DNA of 64,000 nt from Acidobacteriota bacterium (GTDB lineage: Bacteria > Acidobacteriota > Thermoanaerobaculia > Multivoradales > J023), in the NCBI GenBank assembly GCA_029263315.1, contig JAJCXR010000042.1, positions 62,001 to 126,000 of the forward strand, given 5' to 3'. This document shows positions 9,491 to 18,517 of this stretch, piece by piece; position 1 is the stretch's first letter, and each line of letters opens with the position of its first letter. Made by a program: the position numbers and the translations under genes. The notes beneath the pieces are model-generated. The model saw only the letters and a list, made by a program, of their open reading frames with translations, made no database searches and had not been told where the DNA came from.

Positions 9491-10509
9491 CTAGCTGGCT
9501 GATTTCTTCCTGCCTTGGCCAGCGACGTCAACTTCGAGGATCTCGTCGTCATCGCCGTAGGTCGAGGTGACCCGCGTTCCGAAGTCTTAGTTGAACGTCC
9601 TCGCCTCGTGACGCAGGTAGGCGTCGTATTCCAAGTCCAGGCGACCTGCCACCTCCCCCGTCGACACGAGGCTCTCCAGCAAGCCGCCGTCGTAGCTGAA
9701 GGTCAGCTTGCCACCGTCGACATCCTCGATTTCTTGCAGCTGGCCGGTCGCTGGGTCGTAGCGGTAGCTCTCGACACCCCATGACGACGTCACCGTCGTC
9801 GGACGACCGGCGCTGTCATAGGCGTAGTCGACCACCTTGCCGTCGGGACGGCTAATCTGGACGACTTGGTGGTCTAGGTTGTAGGTGGTGACCGTCTGGC
9901 GTGGCGTGCCGATGTCCGGCGCCTGGCTCCCGGCGAGACTCCGCGAACCGGACGGGCCGACGGACATCTCCGTAGCCCGCACGTGCAGGGTGCTCAGCGG
10001 AGTGCTAGCACCGCCGCTCCCGAGGACGGCGGTGGTCGAGGCCGGGAACAGCAGGGTCGTCTGACGGCAGCCTTCGGCATCGACGACCTGGCTGCCGCGG
10101 GCCACCTGGGCAGCCCCTGGGCACTGAGCATCACCTGGGTGACTTCGGGGTCCAGGGCAAGCATGATTACGTCGTCGAGGCGTTGCCGCTCGAGCCAGCG
10201 GGGGTTGACGCGACGCTGTGCTTCGATGTGCTCCCCATGGCTGAAACGCAGCACCCGTGGGCCGCCACCCTCCACCACCAGGTGATAGGCGCCGTCCAAA
10301 CGGCTCACCGTGCGACCGACCTCGGGATGATCGAGCAGCGAAATCCGCACCCCCGGCAAGGGCTGGCCGTCGGCGTCGAGGACGCGGCCACGCAGCACGG
10401 CGAGACGCTGGCAATCGAAGCTGCCGGGCAGGACGCCCTTCTGGATGGCCACGGTTCCTTCGAAAAGGAAGGTCACTTGATCGCACAGGCTAGATCGCCA
10501 AACGAATGA
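9491..10509 (-). pseudogene. Decayed RHS/YD-repeat protein fragment
   Basis: Read from 10509 down on the minus strand, the sequence starts inside a protein (FVWRSSLCDQVTFLFEG). It continues with an RHS N-terminal module containing a carboxypeptidase-regulatory fold (VLRGRVLDADGQPLPGVRISLL). Near 10115 the frame shifts by one and goes on as QVARGSQVVDAEGCRQTTLLFPA. Near 9930 it jumps directly into YD repeats (YDSAGRPTTVTSSWGVESYRYDP), although hundreds of residues normally separate these parts. A TAA then interrupts the frame at about 9587, and matching sequence runs on to a TAG at 9491. The start, the middle and the C-terminal toxin or core are all missing. It is a dead remnant of an RHS polymorphic-toxin-type gene at the edge of the lower-GC segment. 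Confidence 0.82.
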
Positions 10510-10677
10510 TCACCACAGGATCTCCGAAACAGAACATGGTAGAGACGGACTCTCGATTACTTGGTTGGATCCCCACCTGCCCGAATTTGTTTAGTGGAAT
10601 CTCACATCCGTCCCAGATTTCTTGTCGTAGGTCCCTCCAAAGGGCCCTTTTTCCACCGGCGATGTTAGGCTCGATGA

Positions 10678-13335
10678 ATGCTTTCCAGGACAACGCTGCC
10701 CATGACCTCTACTCCGAATCTCCCCTTCGCCCCGCAACCTGACAGCGGCTCACCCCGTCGCTCGCTGCATTGCATCGCCCTGCTCGTCGGCCTGCTGGTA
10801 GCTGGCATGGCGCCTTGCGGTGCAGCAGCCCAAGAGACTGCAACGCCACAAGAGACCGCGACGCCACAAGAGACCGTCGAGGCACCCTCCACCGCCGAAG
10901 ATGGCTGGACCCAGGCCAGCCGCTCGCAGGCCATCGCCGAGCTGCCGACGCGCTACCGCAGCTGGTTGGCGGGGGTCATCGGCTTGATCTCGCAGGCGGA
11001 GCTGGACTATTTCCTCGGCCTCGACGAGGACTTCCGTCGCGATGCCTTCATGGAGGCGTTTTGGCAACCCCGGGACCCGGATCCACGGACGGTGGAAAAC
11101 GAGCTCTTCGACCGTTGGCAACAGCTGGGCGGCGGCTCGGGGCAAGGCTTGGCTTTCAATGATCCACGGCTGATGCTCTATTTGTTCAACGGCCCTCCCG
11201 GCGGCTGGACGCTGCCCGACGGCCGCCCCGCCACCCGCTGCTTCTCGCGGCAACGGCAGTTGGAGATCTGGTTCTACGAGCGTAGCGAGCGCCTCGACCA
11301 GCGTTTTCCGGTGATCTTGCTGCGCCGCAGCACCGAGCAACCCTACGAGATCTACTACCCCGGCGAGACCTTGCGGGCGGTGCAGCACACGGGCAAGCTA
11401 CCCACCACCGATATCCGTCTATTGTGCGCCGACGAGCTGTTGCGCTACGCCTTCAGCGAGATCGAACGGGTGCCGAGCTACGACAAGGTGGTCGAGCAGG
11501 CCATGGCGCCACCCCTGCCGTCGGCGGAGTGGCTGGCGACCTTTTCCGGCAGCGACGCCGAGCCGCCGAAGGGGGCTGAGAGCTTCGGGGTCGGCATGCG
11601 ACGCAGTTTTCCGGCCCGCAACCAGAGTCGCAGCGTGCTCGAGGTGATGTTGACGGTGCCCCGGGATCAGGCCCCGGGTCAGGTCTTCGACGGCGAGGTC
11701 TACCACCACTTTCTGCTCATCGGCGAGGTGATCCGCGACGGTCGCCGGCTAGAGACCTTCCGCTATCGCTTCGAAGGTCCCACCCCCGGCGCCGAGGCCA
11801 GCAATCCGGGAGATCCCACCGCACCCCCCATCCCCTTGGGGTTCAGCCGTTTCCTACGGCCGGGACCCATCCAGTTGCGGCTGCTTTTGCACGATGTTTT
11901 CAACGACCGTTACGCCCACATCGTGCAGGATCTCGAGGTGCCCAGCCCCGAGGGTCTGCCGGCCATGGCGGGCAGCACCGAGCCGGCGTCCAACGGTCCC
12001 AGTCTGGAGCTGCTGCCGCCGTCGGGACGCTTGCACAGCGGCCAGGTGCGATTCCGCGCCCGGGCCCGCGGCGAGCTCGACAAGGTGACGTTCTTTCTCG
12101 ACGGCGAGGCCAAGCTGAGCAAACGCAAGCCGCCGTTCAGCGTTGAGCTGGATTTGGGAGACGAGCCGCAACCGCACCGGGTGCGGGTGGTCGGCTACCG
12201 CGGCGACGTCGAGGTGGCGACCGACCAGATCTGGCTCAATCAAGGGCCGCAACGCTTCCGGGTGGGCATCGTCGAGCCCCGCTCCGGCGGCATCTACCCC
12301 GGCGGGTTCATCGCCCGGGTGGACGTCCAGACGCCGGACGGCCGTCCCCCCGAAAAGCTCGATCTCTACCTCGACGACACCCTGCTCATCACCCTGGTGG
12401 ACGGCCCCTACGCCCAAGCGGTGCGCTTGCCCGACGGTCAGCCGACGGTGCTGCGGGCCGTCGCCAGGTTGGCGGACGGCAGCCAAGCGGAGGACGCGGT
12501 GATCGTCAACAGCTCGCCCCTCAGTGAGACCCTGGAAGTACGTTTGGTGGAGCTGCCGGCGGTGATCACCGACGCTGCCGGTCAAGCGGTGAGCGGCCTC
12601 ACCAAGGAGCAATTCCGCCTCTTCGAACGGCGCGCTGAGCAGGAAATCGAGCGTCCCATCGAACGGCTGATCACCGGCCCCGAGGCGGACGTTGCCGCCG
12701 CCCTGTTGATCGATCGCTCCGCTTCCATGGAAGCCCACCTCGGCGCCGTGCGGCAGGCCGCTCAGAGGTTCGTCACGACCGCCCTCGGCGACGCCGACGA
12801 TCGCCTGGCGGTCTACTCCTTTGCCGAACGGCTGCGGGTCGACGCCGATCTGACGCCGGATCGCGGCACCGTCGAGCGGGCCTTGGCCGGTCTCCTGCCC
12901 GGCGGTCGCACCGCCCTCTACGACAGTCTGGTGGAGGCCCTTCAAAGCCTCGACAACGCCGGCAGCCCGGCCGCCCTGGTGCTCTTCACCGATGGCCAAG
13001 ACGAAGCCAGCCGGCTGACCTTCGAGCAGGCCCGCGACGCCCTGCGACGTTCCGGCGTCAGCCTCTACAGCATCGCCTTGGCCAGCGCCTTCCCCGACAA
13101 AAAGGCGCGGCAACCCTTGAGCCAACTGGCGGAGGAGTCCGGCGGCGTGGCCCACTTCCTGGACGACCTGTCGGGCCTCGACGCCATCTATGCCGACATC
13201 GCCCAGGAGCTGCGGGGTCGCTATTTGTTGACCTTCACCCCCGCCGCGGGAGACGATGACGCCTACCGACCGCTGCGCCTGGAGGTGGCGGTGGACGGCG
13301 TGACGGTGCGTAGCCGTCCCGGGTATGTTCCATGA
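10678..13335 (+). CDS. Exported GWxTD-domain protein fused to a VWFA-related domain
   Basis: This 885-aa protein has a signal segment (LHCIALLVGLLVAGMAPCGAAA, residues 30-51), then an imperfect QETATP repeat. A GWxTD domain follows (about 90-190: YRSWLAGVIGLISQAELDYF, DEDFRRDAFMEAFWQPRDPDP). The middle is beta-rich and Ig-like (about 430-640). The C-terminus is a VWA domain of the acidobacterial VWFA-related type (about 620-880): it starts with VRLVELPAVITDAAGQAVSGL, and the metal-binding DxSxS motif is at Asp679 (DRSAS). It ends in YLLTFTPA. Both domains are typical of Acidobacteriota, and finding them in one chain is notable. An ATG at 10702 is an alternative start. The mature protein should be outside the cytoplasm and bind partners through its metal site. 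Substrate unknown. Confidence 0.85.
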   Translation: MLSRTTLPMTSTPNLPFAPQPDSGSPRRSLHCIALLVGLLVAGMAPCGAAAQETATPQETATPQETVEAPSTAEDGWTQASRSQAIAELPTRYRSWLAGVIGLISQAELDYFLGLDEDFRRDAFMEAFWQPRDPDPRTVENELFDRWQQLGGGSGQGLAFNDPRLMLYLFNGPPGGWTLPDGRPATRCFSRQRQLEIWFYERSERLDQRFPVILLRRSTEQPYEIYYPGETLRAVQHTGKLPTTDIRLLCADELLRYAFSEIERVPSYDKVVEQAMAPPLPSAEWLATFSGSDAEPPKGAESFGVGMRRSFPARNQSRSVLEVMLTVPRDQAPGQVFDGEVYHHFLLIGEVIRDGRRLETFRYRFEGPTPGAEASNPGDPTAPPIPLGFSRFLRPGPIQLRLLLHDVFNDRYAHIVQDLEVPSPEGLPAMAGSTEPASNGPSLELLPPSGRLHSGQVRFRARARGELDKVTFFLDGEAKLSKRKPPFSVELDLGDEPQPHRVRVVGYRGDVEVATDQIWLNQGPQRFRVGIVEPRSGGIYPGGFIARVDVQTPDGRPPEKLDLYLDDTLLITLVDGPYAQAVRLPDGQPTVLRAVARLADGSQAEDAVIVNSSPLSETLEVRLVELPAVITDAAGQAVSGLTKEQFRLFERRAEQEIERPIERLITGPEADVAAALLIDRSASMEAHLGAVRQAAQRFVTTALGDADDRLAVYSFAERLRVDADLTPDRGTVERALAGLLPGGRTALYDSLVEALQSLDNAGSPAALVLFTDGQDEASRLTFEQARDALRRSGVSLYSIALASAFPDKKARQPLSQLAEESGGVAHFLDDLSGLDAIYADIAQELRGRYLLTFTPAAGDDDAYRPLRLEVAVDGVTVRSRPGYVP

Positions 13336-13412
13336 GCAGGGTTTGTCCCATCTCGACAGAAGCTCGATCCCCCGGCCGTCAATCTAATGAGGCCGTCACT
13401 TGAGGAGACCCC

Positions 13413-14747
13413 ATGGGTTGGTTGAAAGGTTTGTTCGCCTCGGATCCCCGGGAGCAGTTACGCAAGGCAGAAGGACGGCTCGAAGGCACCCCGGAGCGGG
13501 CCTTGGAACTGGCCTTGGAGATCCCCCATGCCGAGGACGACGAGGCGGCGGACGAGGTCCGTACCTTCATCGCACGGGCGCGCCAACGGATCGTCGAGCA
13601 GGCTCTGGAGAAGGCCAAAGCCTCCGAGGCGGAGGAATATTTCGCTGACGCCGCCGAGTGGTTGGAGGCGGCCATCGAGCACACTGCGGATGCCGACAAG
13701 AAAGTGACCCTGAAAGAGCGTCGACGGGAGCTTCTGCGGCAGGAATTGCTCCTGGAGGAAGCCGAGGACGGAATGGACGGCCCGGCCGTCACCGTGCACC
13801 GGCAAGTGGAGGCCAGCGTCCTCTCCCCGGAGCTCGATGTGGACGACTTGTATTTGTCGCTGGTGGACATGTTCAAGGAGCCGGTGGCAGAGCGCTACCA
13901 ACGACAGGGGCAGGACTTTCGGCGCCTCTTCCTACAGTTCCAACAGGCGGAAATGGACGGTTTGGAAGAGGGCTTGAGCCGGCTTTTGGAGACGCCCGGC
14001 TCAGAGGCTGACCAAGCCGTGGTGCAGCTAGAGCGCGGACGGCTCCGGTTGTTGGTCGGGGACATCTCCGCCGCCCGTCAGGATTTCGAAGCCTGCTGGC
14101 AGGCCTGGGGCGACGATACCCTCGACTTGGCGGACACCCTGTCCTTACCCGGCCTGTGGGCCGAGGCGAAGCTCATCGAGCAAGACTTCGACGACATCGT
14201 GCAGCGCTTGGCGGAGCTGGCGCAGCCGGACAACGGCCGCCTCGATGTCGCACTGCCCTACGCCCAAGCCTTGGTGCTCAGTCAACGTCTGGACGAAGCG
14301 GCGCCGTTCCTGCGGGACGCCATGGGCTACTTTCCGAGCAACCAAGACTTTCCCCAGCTTTATGCCGTCACCCTGGCGGGCAGCGGCAATGCCCAGGAAG
14401 CCATGGCCTGCTTGGAAATGGCCATCGCCCCCAGTTGCGCCAGCGGCCATTGCAGCAAGCCGCCCATGCACATCCCCTCGTTACAAATGTTGCTCAGCCT
14501 GCATGTCACCTCCGGTAGCGACGAAGGACGGTTGCGCAAGCTGGCAACTCTGCTCGTCGAGCACCGGCGCGACCAGCTCTCCGGGGAGGACCATCGGCTC
14601 TTGGCGGCGGTGCATCACAAGCTGGGTGACGGTATTGCCGAGCAGCTGGCCCTCGACAAAGCCAAGGAGGCGGACGAACGCGGCTCGACGCCCGTCGCCG
14701 TAGAAGCGGCGCCGATGCCCGGCCCGTCCGATCGCCTGATCATCTGA
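13413..14747 (+). CDS. Cytoplasmic helical-repeat (TPR-like) protein of unknown function
   Basis: This is a 444-aa soluble protein with a strong ribosome site (GAGGAG, 5-base spacer). It is Ala-, Glu- and Leu-rich and predicted almost entirely helical. Residues 1-110 look like two or three degenerate TPR units (LEGTPERALELALEIPH, EEYFADAAEWLEAAIEHTADAD). Residues 200-370 contain further TPR-like pairs (QDFEACWQAWGDD, YAQALVLSQRLDEAAPFLRDAMGYFPS). A Cys/His cluster CASGHCSKPPMH at about residues 345-356 could bind metal. No signal peptide or transmembrane segment is seen. It lies 77 bases after the GWxTD-VWA gene on the same strand and is likely co-transcribed. I do not recognise a named family. 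Confidence 0.75.
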   Translation: MGWLKGLFASDPREQLRKAEGRLEGTPERALELALEIPHAEDDEAADEVRTFIARARQRIVEQALEKAKASEAEEYFADAAEWLEAAIEHTADADKKVTLKERRRELLRQELLLEEAEDGMDGPAVTVHRQVEASVLSPELDVDDLYLSLVDMFKEPVAERYQRQGQDFRRLFLQFQQAEMDGLEEGLSRLLETPGSEADQAVVQLERGRLRLLVGDISAARQDFEACWQAWGDDTLDLADTLSLPGLWAEAKLIEQDFDDIVQRLAELAQPDNGRLDVALPYAQALVLSQRLDEAAPFLRDAMGYFPSNQDFPQLYAVTLAGSGNAQEAMACLEMAIAPSCASGHCSKPPMHIPSLQMLLSLHVTSGSDEGRLRKLATLLVEHRRDQLSGEDHRLLAAVHHKLGDGIAEQLALDKAKEADERGSTPVAVEAAPMPGPSDRLII

Positions 14748-14850
14748 CCGGCTGCGGTCCTCGATCGAAAAAAAGTCGCCGTCGGTAGGTAACGCTCGGC
14801 GGCATCGTGACTCTCACTCTTCAGAACACCCCGAATCGGCTGGATTCCGT

Positions 14851-14877
14851 GGGCCATCGATCGCCTAGCGATGGCCC
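14851..14877 (+). promoter_or_regulatory. Perfect 9-bp hairpin in the leader of the next gene
   Basis: GGGCCATCG and CGATGGCCC flank a 9-base loop, 39 bases before the GTG at 14917. There is no U-tract, so it is not an intrinsic terminator. It could be a leader structure or an inverted-repeat operator. Confidence 0.4.
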
Positions 14878-14916
14878 GTCCAGGCCCTGCGGTATCGAAC
14901 TGAAGAGGAGACCTCC

Positions 14917-16686
14917 GTGCGATCCATCCTGCTCGAACGACTCAAGTCCGTGCCCGTCGTCTTCCACTCTTTCGGCCTCCACGTCTTCGTTGGCATCGGC
15001 CTCGCCCTGAGCCTCTGGCTGGCGGCATCGCCGAGCCAGGCTTGCGGCGGCAAACCGGCACCCTTCTGCGGTAAAACGCTGGTCCTCTCCCAGGCCGCCC
15101 CGCCGGTCATCCTGCTGCCCGGCGGCGGCAGCTTCGACATTCCGTTGACCGTCTACTTCCAAGTCTTCGACTTCCCCGCCGGGGCGGGGCTTTGTCCTCC
15201 CGGCCCTTACACTGCCGATATCGACCTGACTTTGACCTGTATACCGGCCGGCGATGGTGGCGGCGCCCTGTCGGCGGTGCCGTTAGCCTTCGGCTACAAC
15301 GATCTCAGCGTCACGGTGACGCTGCCGGCGGGGCCACCCCGGGTCTGCGAGGTGGTGGGTCTGGCCACCGCCACCTTCTCCGATGGCATGGAGCTGACCG
15401 CCACCAGCGATTCTTTGGTCTGCCTGGGAGATCCGGCACCGGGCAACCCCAGTCTGCCGCGTCTCGACATGGAGCTCATCGGCGGCGAAGCCATCGGCAA
15501 GGTCCACCCCGGCGATCAATCCGCTTGGGTCTACCGCATCACCAACAATGATCCGTCGGCAAGCTACAGCGGCCTGCTGAGCCTCGAAATGCTCAACTCG
15601 TCGCGTCTACCGGGCATGAGCGGCCCGTCGACTCCCGGCTCCAACGGCTTCTCCATCTCCGATCCGGGCCTGGGGGACAACTTTCCCCTGGGTTTCGCTG
15701 ACGATCTGGTGGACGGCTGCCTGCCCTTGCCCCCGGACCCGACCTCGCCGGTGATTCCGCTGATCGAGATGCCCATCCAGCTGCCCCCCGGTGATTTCAT
15801 CGAAGTCGACGCCTTTGCCCGTCCCTGGGGCATGTGCGCCGACGGCAGCTGCGGTCGCGCCAAGGTATTGCTTGACGGCACCTTCTCCGACACCTCCGAC
15901 GGTATCGCCTGCTCCGGTTTTGTCAGCGCCGCCGACGTCACCGTGCCACCCCTCTACCTGTGGCCCGACAGCGGCCAGACGATGTTCTTCCAGCCACCGC
16001 CGGATCCGTTCCTCGGACGGCTCACCGGTTTCGGAGAATTTCTGCCCAAACTCGGCGTGATGATCGATTTTCTCACCCTGCCGCCGCAAATGGCCATCGA
16101 TGGTCAACCGCCCCTACCCTTGCCGCCGCAGATGTTCTCCGAGCCCGTAGACGGCACTTTGGGACGCACCCATGCCCACTTCGAGGACCCGCAAGGGCTG
16201 TTCCAGGTCGACTCCTTCTTCGACATTTTCTATCGCATCGAAATCGCCCCCAGCCCGCAGGAACCCTTCGAGACCGAGCTCATCGCCATGGAGTTGGTGG
16301 GAGGTGCCCCCAGCGGCTTCGAGAACCAGGCCCCTTTTGCCATGGGCCAGATCGGCATCCTGCTGCCGGGTAGCACCGACTTCGACGGCTTCCTCGAGCT
16401 CATGCCGCAGATCAGCGGTCTGGCCTTCGATGAGAACGGTGAAGGGCGGGATCTCCTCTTCGGTTTGGTGGAGCTTCAGCTCAGCGGCGACGGCCTCGGC
16501 GTCGACATTCATTTGCAAGGGCAGGTGGCGCCGGGGAGTGGACAGCAAATCATCGCCCTCGATCTATTCCAGGACTTCCGCGGATTCCTGGCCCAGCAAA
16601 TCCACTTGCCGTGCCCCGACTGCGACATCTTCGGCGATGGCTTCGAAAGCGGCGACACCGCCGGTTGGTCCAGCAGCCTGCCTTGA
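14917..16686 (+). CDS. Secreted beta-rich protein with C-terminal DGFESGD motif
   Basis: This 589-aa protein starts at a GTG with GAGGAG 7 bases upstream. A signal peptide (FVGIGLALSLWLAASPSQA, ending near residue 42) is followed by a Cys-containing mature start (CGGKPAPFCGKT). The rest is Gly/Pro/Asp-rich and predicted beta-strand. No enzyme motif is recognisable. The C-terminus ends CPDCDIFGDGFESGDTAGW plus a few residues. The same DGFESGD...WSS..P ending occurs in the unrelated secreted protein at 26460-27311, so it behaves like a short sorting or anchoring tail. A short gap separates it from the sigma factor gene, and the two may share a transcript. Confidence 0.75.
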   Translation: MRSILLERLKSVPVVFHSFGLHVFVGIGLALSLWLAASPSQACGGKPAPFCGKTLVLSQAAPPVILLPGGGSFDIPLTVYFQVFDFPAGAGLCPPGPYTADIDLTLTCIPAGDGGGALSAVPLAFGYNDLSVTVTLPAGPPRVCEVVGLATATFSDGMELTATSDSLVCLGDPAPGNPSLPRLDMELIGGEAIGKVHPGDQSAWVYRITNNDPSASYSGLLSLEMLNSSRLPGMSGPSTPGSNGFSISDPGLGDNFPLGFADDLVDGCLPLPPDPTSPVIPLIEMPIQLPPGDFIEVDAFARPWGMCADGSCGRAKVLLDGTFSDTSDGIACSGFVSAADVTVPPLYLWPDSGQTMFFQPPPDPFLGRLTGFGEFLPKLGVMIDFLTLPPQMAIDGQPPLPLPPQMFSEPVDGTLGRTHAHFEDPQGLFQVDSFFDIFYRIEIAPSPQEPFETELIAMELVGGAPSGFENQAPFAMGQIGILLPGSTDFDGFLELMPQISGLAFDENGEGRDLLFGLVELQLSGDGLGVDIHLQGQVAPGSGQQIIALDLFQDFRGFLAQQIHLPCPDCDIFGDGFESGDTAGWSSSLP

Positions 16687-16724
16687 GCACCGCGGGTGCG
16701 GCCTGCTCTCGGGTCCGTCATAGA

Positions 16725-17297
16725 ATGGCGGCAGTGAGCGATGAATGGCAGTTGATCCAACAGGTGGTGGCCCGCCAACCGGCGGCGGAGGAGGAATTCG
16801 TCCGCCGCTACCGAGGTCTGGTGCACGCCTTGGCCCGGGGTCGCCTCGCCCTGCACGGCGAGGCCATCGACGAGCTGTGGCAGGAGACCATGGCCAGGCT
16901 GTGGCGGGACGATTGCCGGGCCCTGCGGGCTTGGCGCGGACGCGGGCGTTTCACCACCTATTTGACGGTGATCGTCATCCACCTGGCCTGGCGTCAGCGG
17001 CGACGGGTTTGCCTTGAGGAGGGGATGGATCAACTGGTGAACGAGCCATGCCTCGACGAACCGTCCGCCGACGAGCGCCTGGTCCAGGGCCAAACCCAGC
17101 GCCAGGTACAACAAGCCGTATCGTCCCTGGCGCCGCGGGATCGCCTATTGCTGGCCCTTCGATTCGCCGACGAGCGCACACCCAAGGAAATCGCCCGGCT
17201 CCTCGGCCAGGCCCCGGGCACGGTCCGCAAGGCGGTGCACGACGCCCTGCGACGGCTGCGCAAGCGCTTGGCTGTACCAACTCAAGACCCCAGATAA
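16725..17297 (+). CDS. ECF-type RNA polymerase sigma factor
   Basis: This is a 190-aa sigma factor of the sigma-70/ECF group. Region 2 spans about residues 15-85 (EEFVRRYRGLVHALARGR, then ELWQETMARLWRDDCRALRAWRGRGRF), with a TTYLTVIVIHLAWRQRRR segment that reads like 2.3-2.4. Region 4 is about residues 125-182 (LAPRDRLLLALRFADERTPKEIARLLG, then TVRKAVHDALRRLRKRL), a helix-turn-helix for the -35 element. The ATG at 16725 is chosen; a GTG at 16734 is also possible. The zinc-finger anti-sigma gene follows after 47 bases and the CHAT gene overlaps that one, so sigma, anti-sigma and CHAT form one operon. The likely role is to turn on target genes when an envelope signal releases it from the anti-sigma factor. 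Confidence 0.9.
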   Translation: MAAVSDEWQLIQQVVARQPAAEEEFVRRYRGLVHALARGRLALHGEAIDELWQETMARLWRDDCRALRAWRGRGRFTTYLTVIVIHLAWRQRRRVCLEEGMDQLVNEPCLDEPSADERLVQGQTQRQVQQAVSSLAPRDRLLLALRFADERTPKEIARLLGQAPGTVRKAVHDALRRLRKRLAVPTQDPR

Positions 17298-17344
17298 TCA
17301 AGCCCCTAGACGACACGAGACCCTAGGCAACGACGGACCCCGGG

Positions 17345-18517
17345 ATGGAGCCTATGCAACCCGACAGCCCTGAAGACGCTTTGACGGAGGAAACCTTGAG
17401 CCAGCAGCTGCGAGCAGCCCTCGATGCCGCCGCCACCGATGAGCCCTGCCAAGGTCCCGACTGGGTGTTGCTGGCGGAGTACCTCGACCACCGTCTCGAC
17501 GAGACAACGCGACAGGACCTCGAGGCCCACCTCAGCGTTTGTGCCTCCTGTCGCCGGCTGGTCATGGAGAGCGCTGGGTCGACGCAACGGTCGTCGCAGC
17601 TATCGTCGCAGCTGCCTGGCACCCTCGCACCTGGCAACTTCGCCCCCGCCGCCTCCCCGATGCGTCGCCGCTGGCCGCTCGCCCTGGCCGCCGGGCTGGC
17701 GGCATTGGCCGCCGGCTTGCTCTGGGAACCCGCAGGGCAAGCCCCACCGGACCTCGAAGCCGTGGCGCCCCCACTGGCGGCGTCCGGCTCCACGACGATG
17801 GAGGAAATCACGAAAGGCCTTCTGCCTCCGATCGAAGCCTTCGAGGGCCTGCTCGATCTGGGACGACGGCCGGTATTGCGCCATGGCAGCTCGCAACAGG
17901 CGCCCCAGCCCCTGAGCCCTCGGTGGACCTTGACCACCGAGTCGCGGCCCACCTTCCTCTGGCTAGCCTCTGCCGCCGCATCGGCGGGGCCCCCTGCTGA
18001 GCCAGCGGCCGACACACCGAACGCCCCAGGCACCTCTGAGATCCTGCTGGTCGACACCGACGAGTCGGTGGTGGCCCGGTTTCCGGTGATCCCAAGGGCC
18101 GGTGGCATCTCGGTGGCCGAATGGCCTGACTCCTTGCCGGGTTTGGAAATCGGCAAGGTCTACGCCTGGAAGATCAACACCTTCGGCGACCATGGGCATC
18201 TGGCCTCCGACTATGTGCCCTTCCAGGTGGCTGGTTTGCCGCAGGGATCGACCAGCCCGGAACAGCGGCTGACCTCACAGCCGTTGAAGCCCGCGGCGCG
18301 ACTGTCCGAAGCCACCCGACTAGCCAACGCCGGGCACCTGGAGGCTGCCTTGAAAGCGCTAGGCGGGCTACAGACGCCGGACGAGCAAGCGGCTGCCGAG
18401 CCGCTCTTGCAGGCCATTTTCGAGGCCCAAAAGTCATCCCCCGAGCTGGCGTTGCAGCAACGTCGGCGGCTGGGCTGGCCGGCCGTTCCCACCGCCGACG
18501 GCACACCCCGGCCATGA
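17345..18517 (+). CDS. Transmembrane zinc-finger anti-sigma factor with periplasmic sensor region
   Basis: This is a 390-aa protein. The N-terminal zf-HC2 anti-sigma motif is intact: His62, Cys66 and Cys69 in EAHLSVCASCRR, with a possible fourth ligand at Cys35. One transmembrane helix (about 110-127, WPLALAAGLAALAAGLLW) follows a positively charged stretch MRRR, so the zinc finger faces the cytoplasm. The periplasmic part (about 130-390) has beta-rich segments (TTESRPTFLWLAS, EIGKVYAWKINTFGDHG) like Ig-type sensor domains that such proteins carry, and ends in an alpha-helical section. It should hold the ECF sigma factor encoded just upstream. Its stop overlaps the start of the CHAT gene by 4 bases (ATGA), implying coupled translation. 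Confidence 0.88.
   Translation: MEPMQPDSPEDALTEETLSQQLRAALDAAATDEPCQGPDWVLLAEYLDHRLDETTRQDLEAHLSVCASCRRLVMESAGSTQRSSQLSSQLPGTLAPGNFAPAASPMRRRWPLALAAGLAALAAGLLWEPAGQAPPDLEAVAPPLAASGSTTMEEITKGLLPPIEAFEGLLDLGRRPVLRHGSSQQAPQPLSPRWTLTTESRPTFLWLASAAASAGPPAEPAADTPNAPGTSEILLVDTDESVVARFPVIPRAGGISVAEWPDSLPGLEIGKVYAWKINTFGDHGHLASDYVPFQVAGLPQGSTSPEQRLTSQPLKPAARLSEATRLANAGHLEAALKALGGLQTPDEQAAAEPLLQAIFEAQKSSPELALQQRRRLGWPAVPTADGTPRP

Noticed and set aside
9317..9502. 61-residue plus-strand frame in the leader of the minus-strand subtilase.
   Set aside because: No ribosome site and biased composition; it overlaps the end of the RHS remnant.
10490..10693. 67-residue minus-strand frame before the RHS remnant.
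   Set aside because: Does not continue the RHS frame and matches nothing; likely chance.
14770..14800. GGTAGGTAAC resembling part of a c-di-GMP riboswitch.
   Set aside because: The rest of the conserved core and the paired stems are missing.
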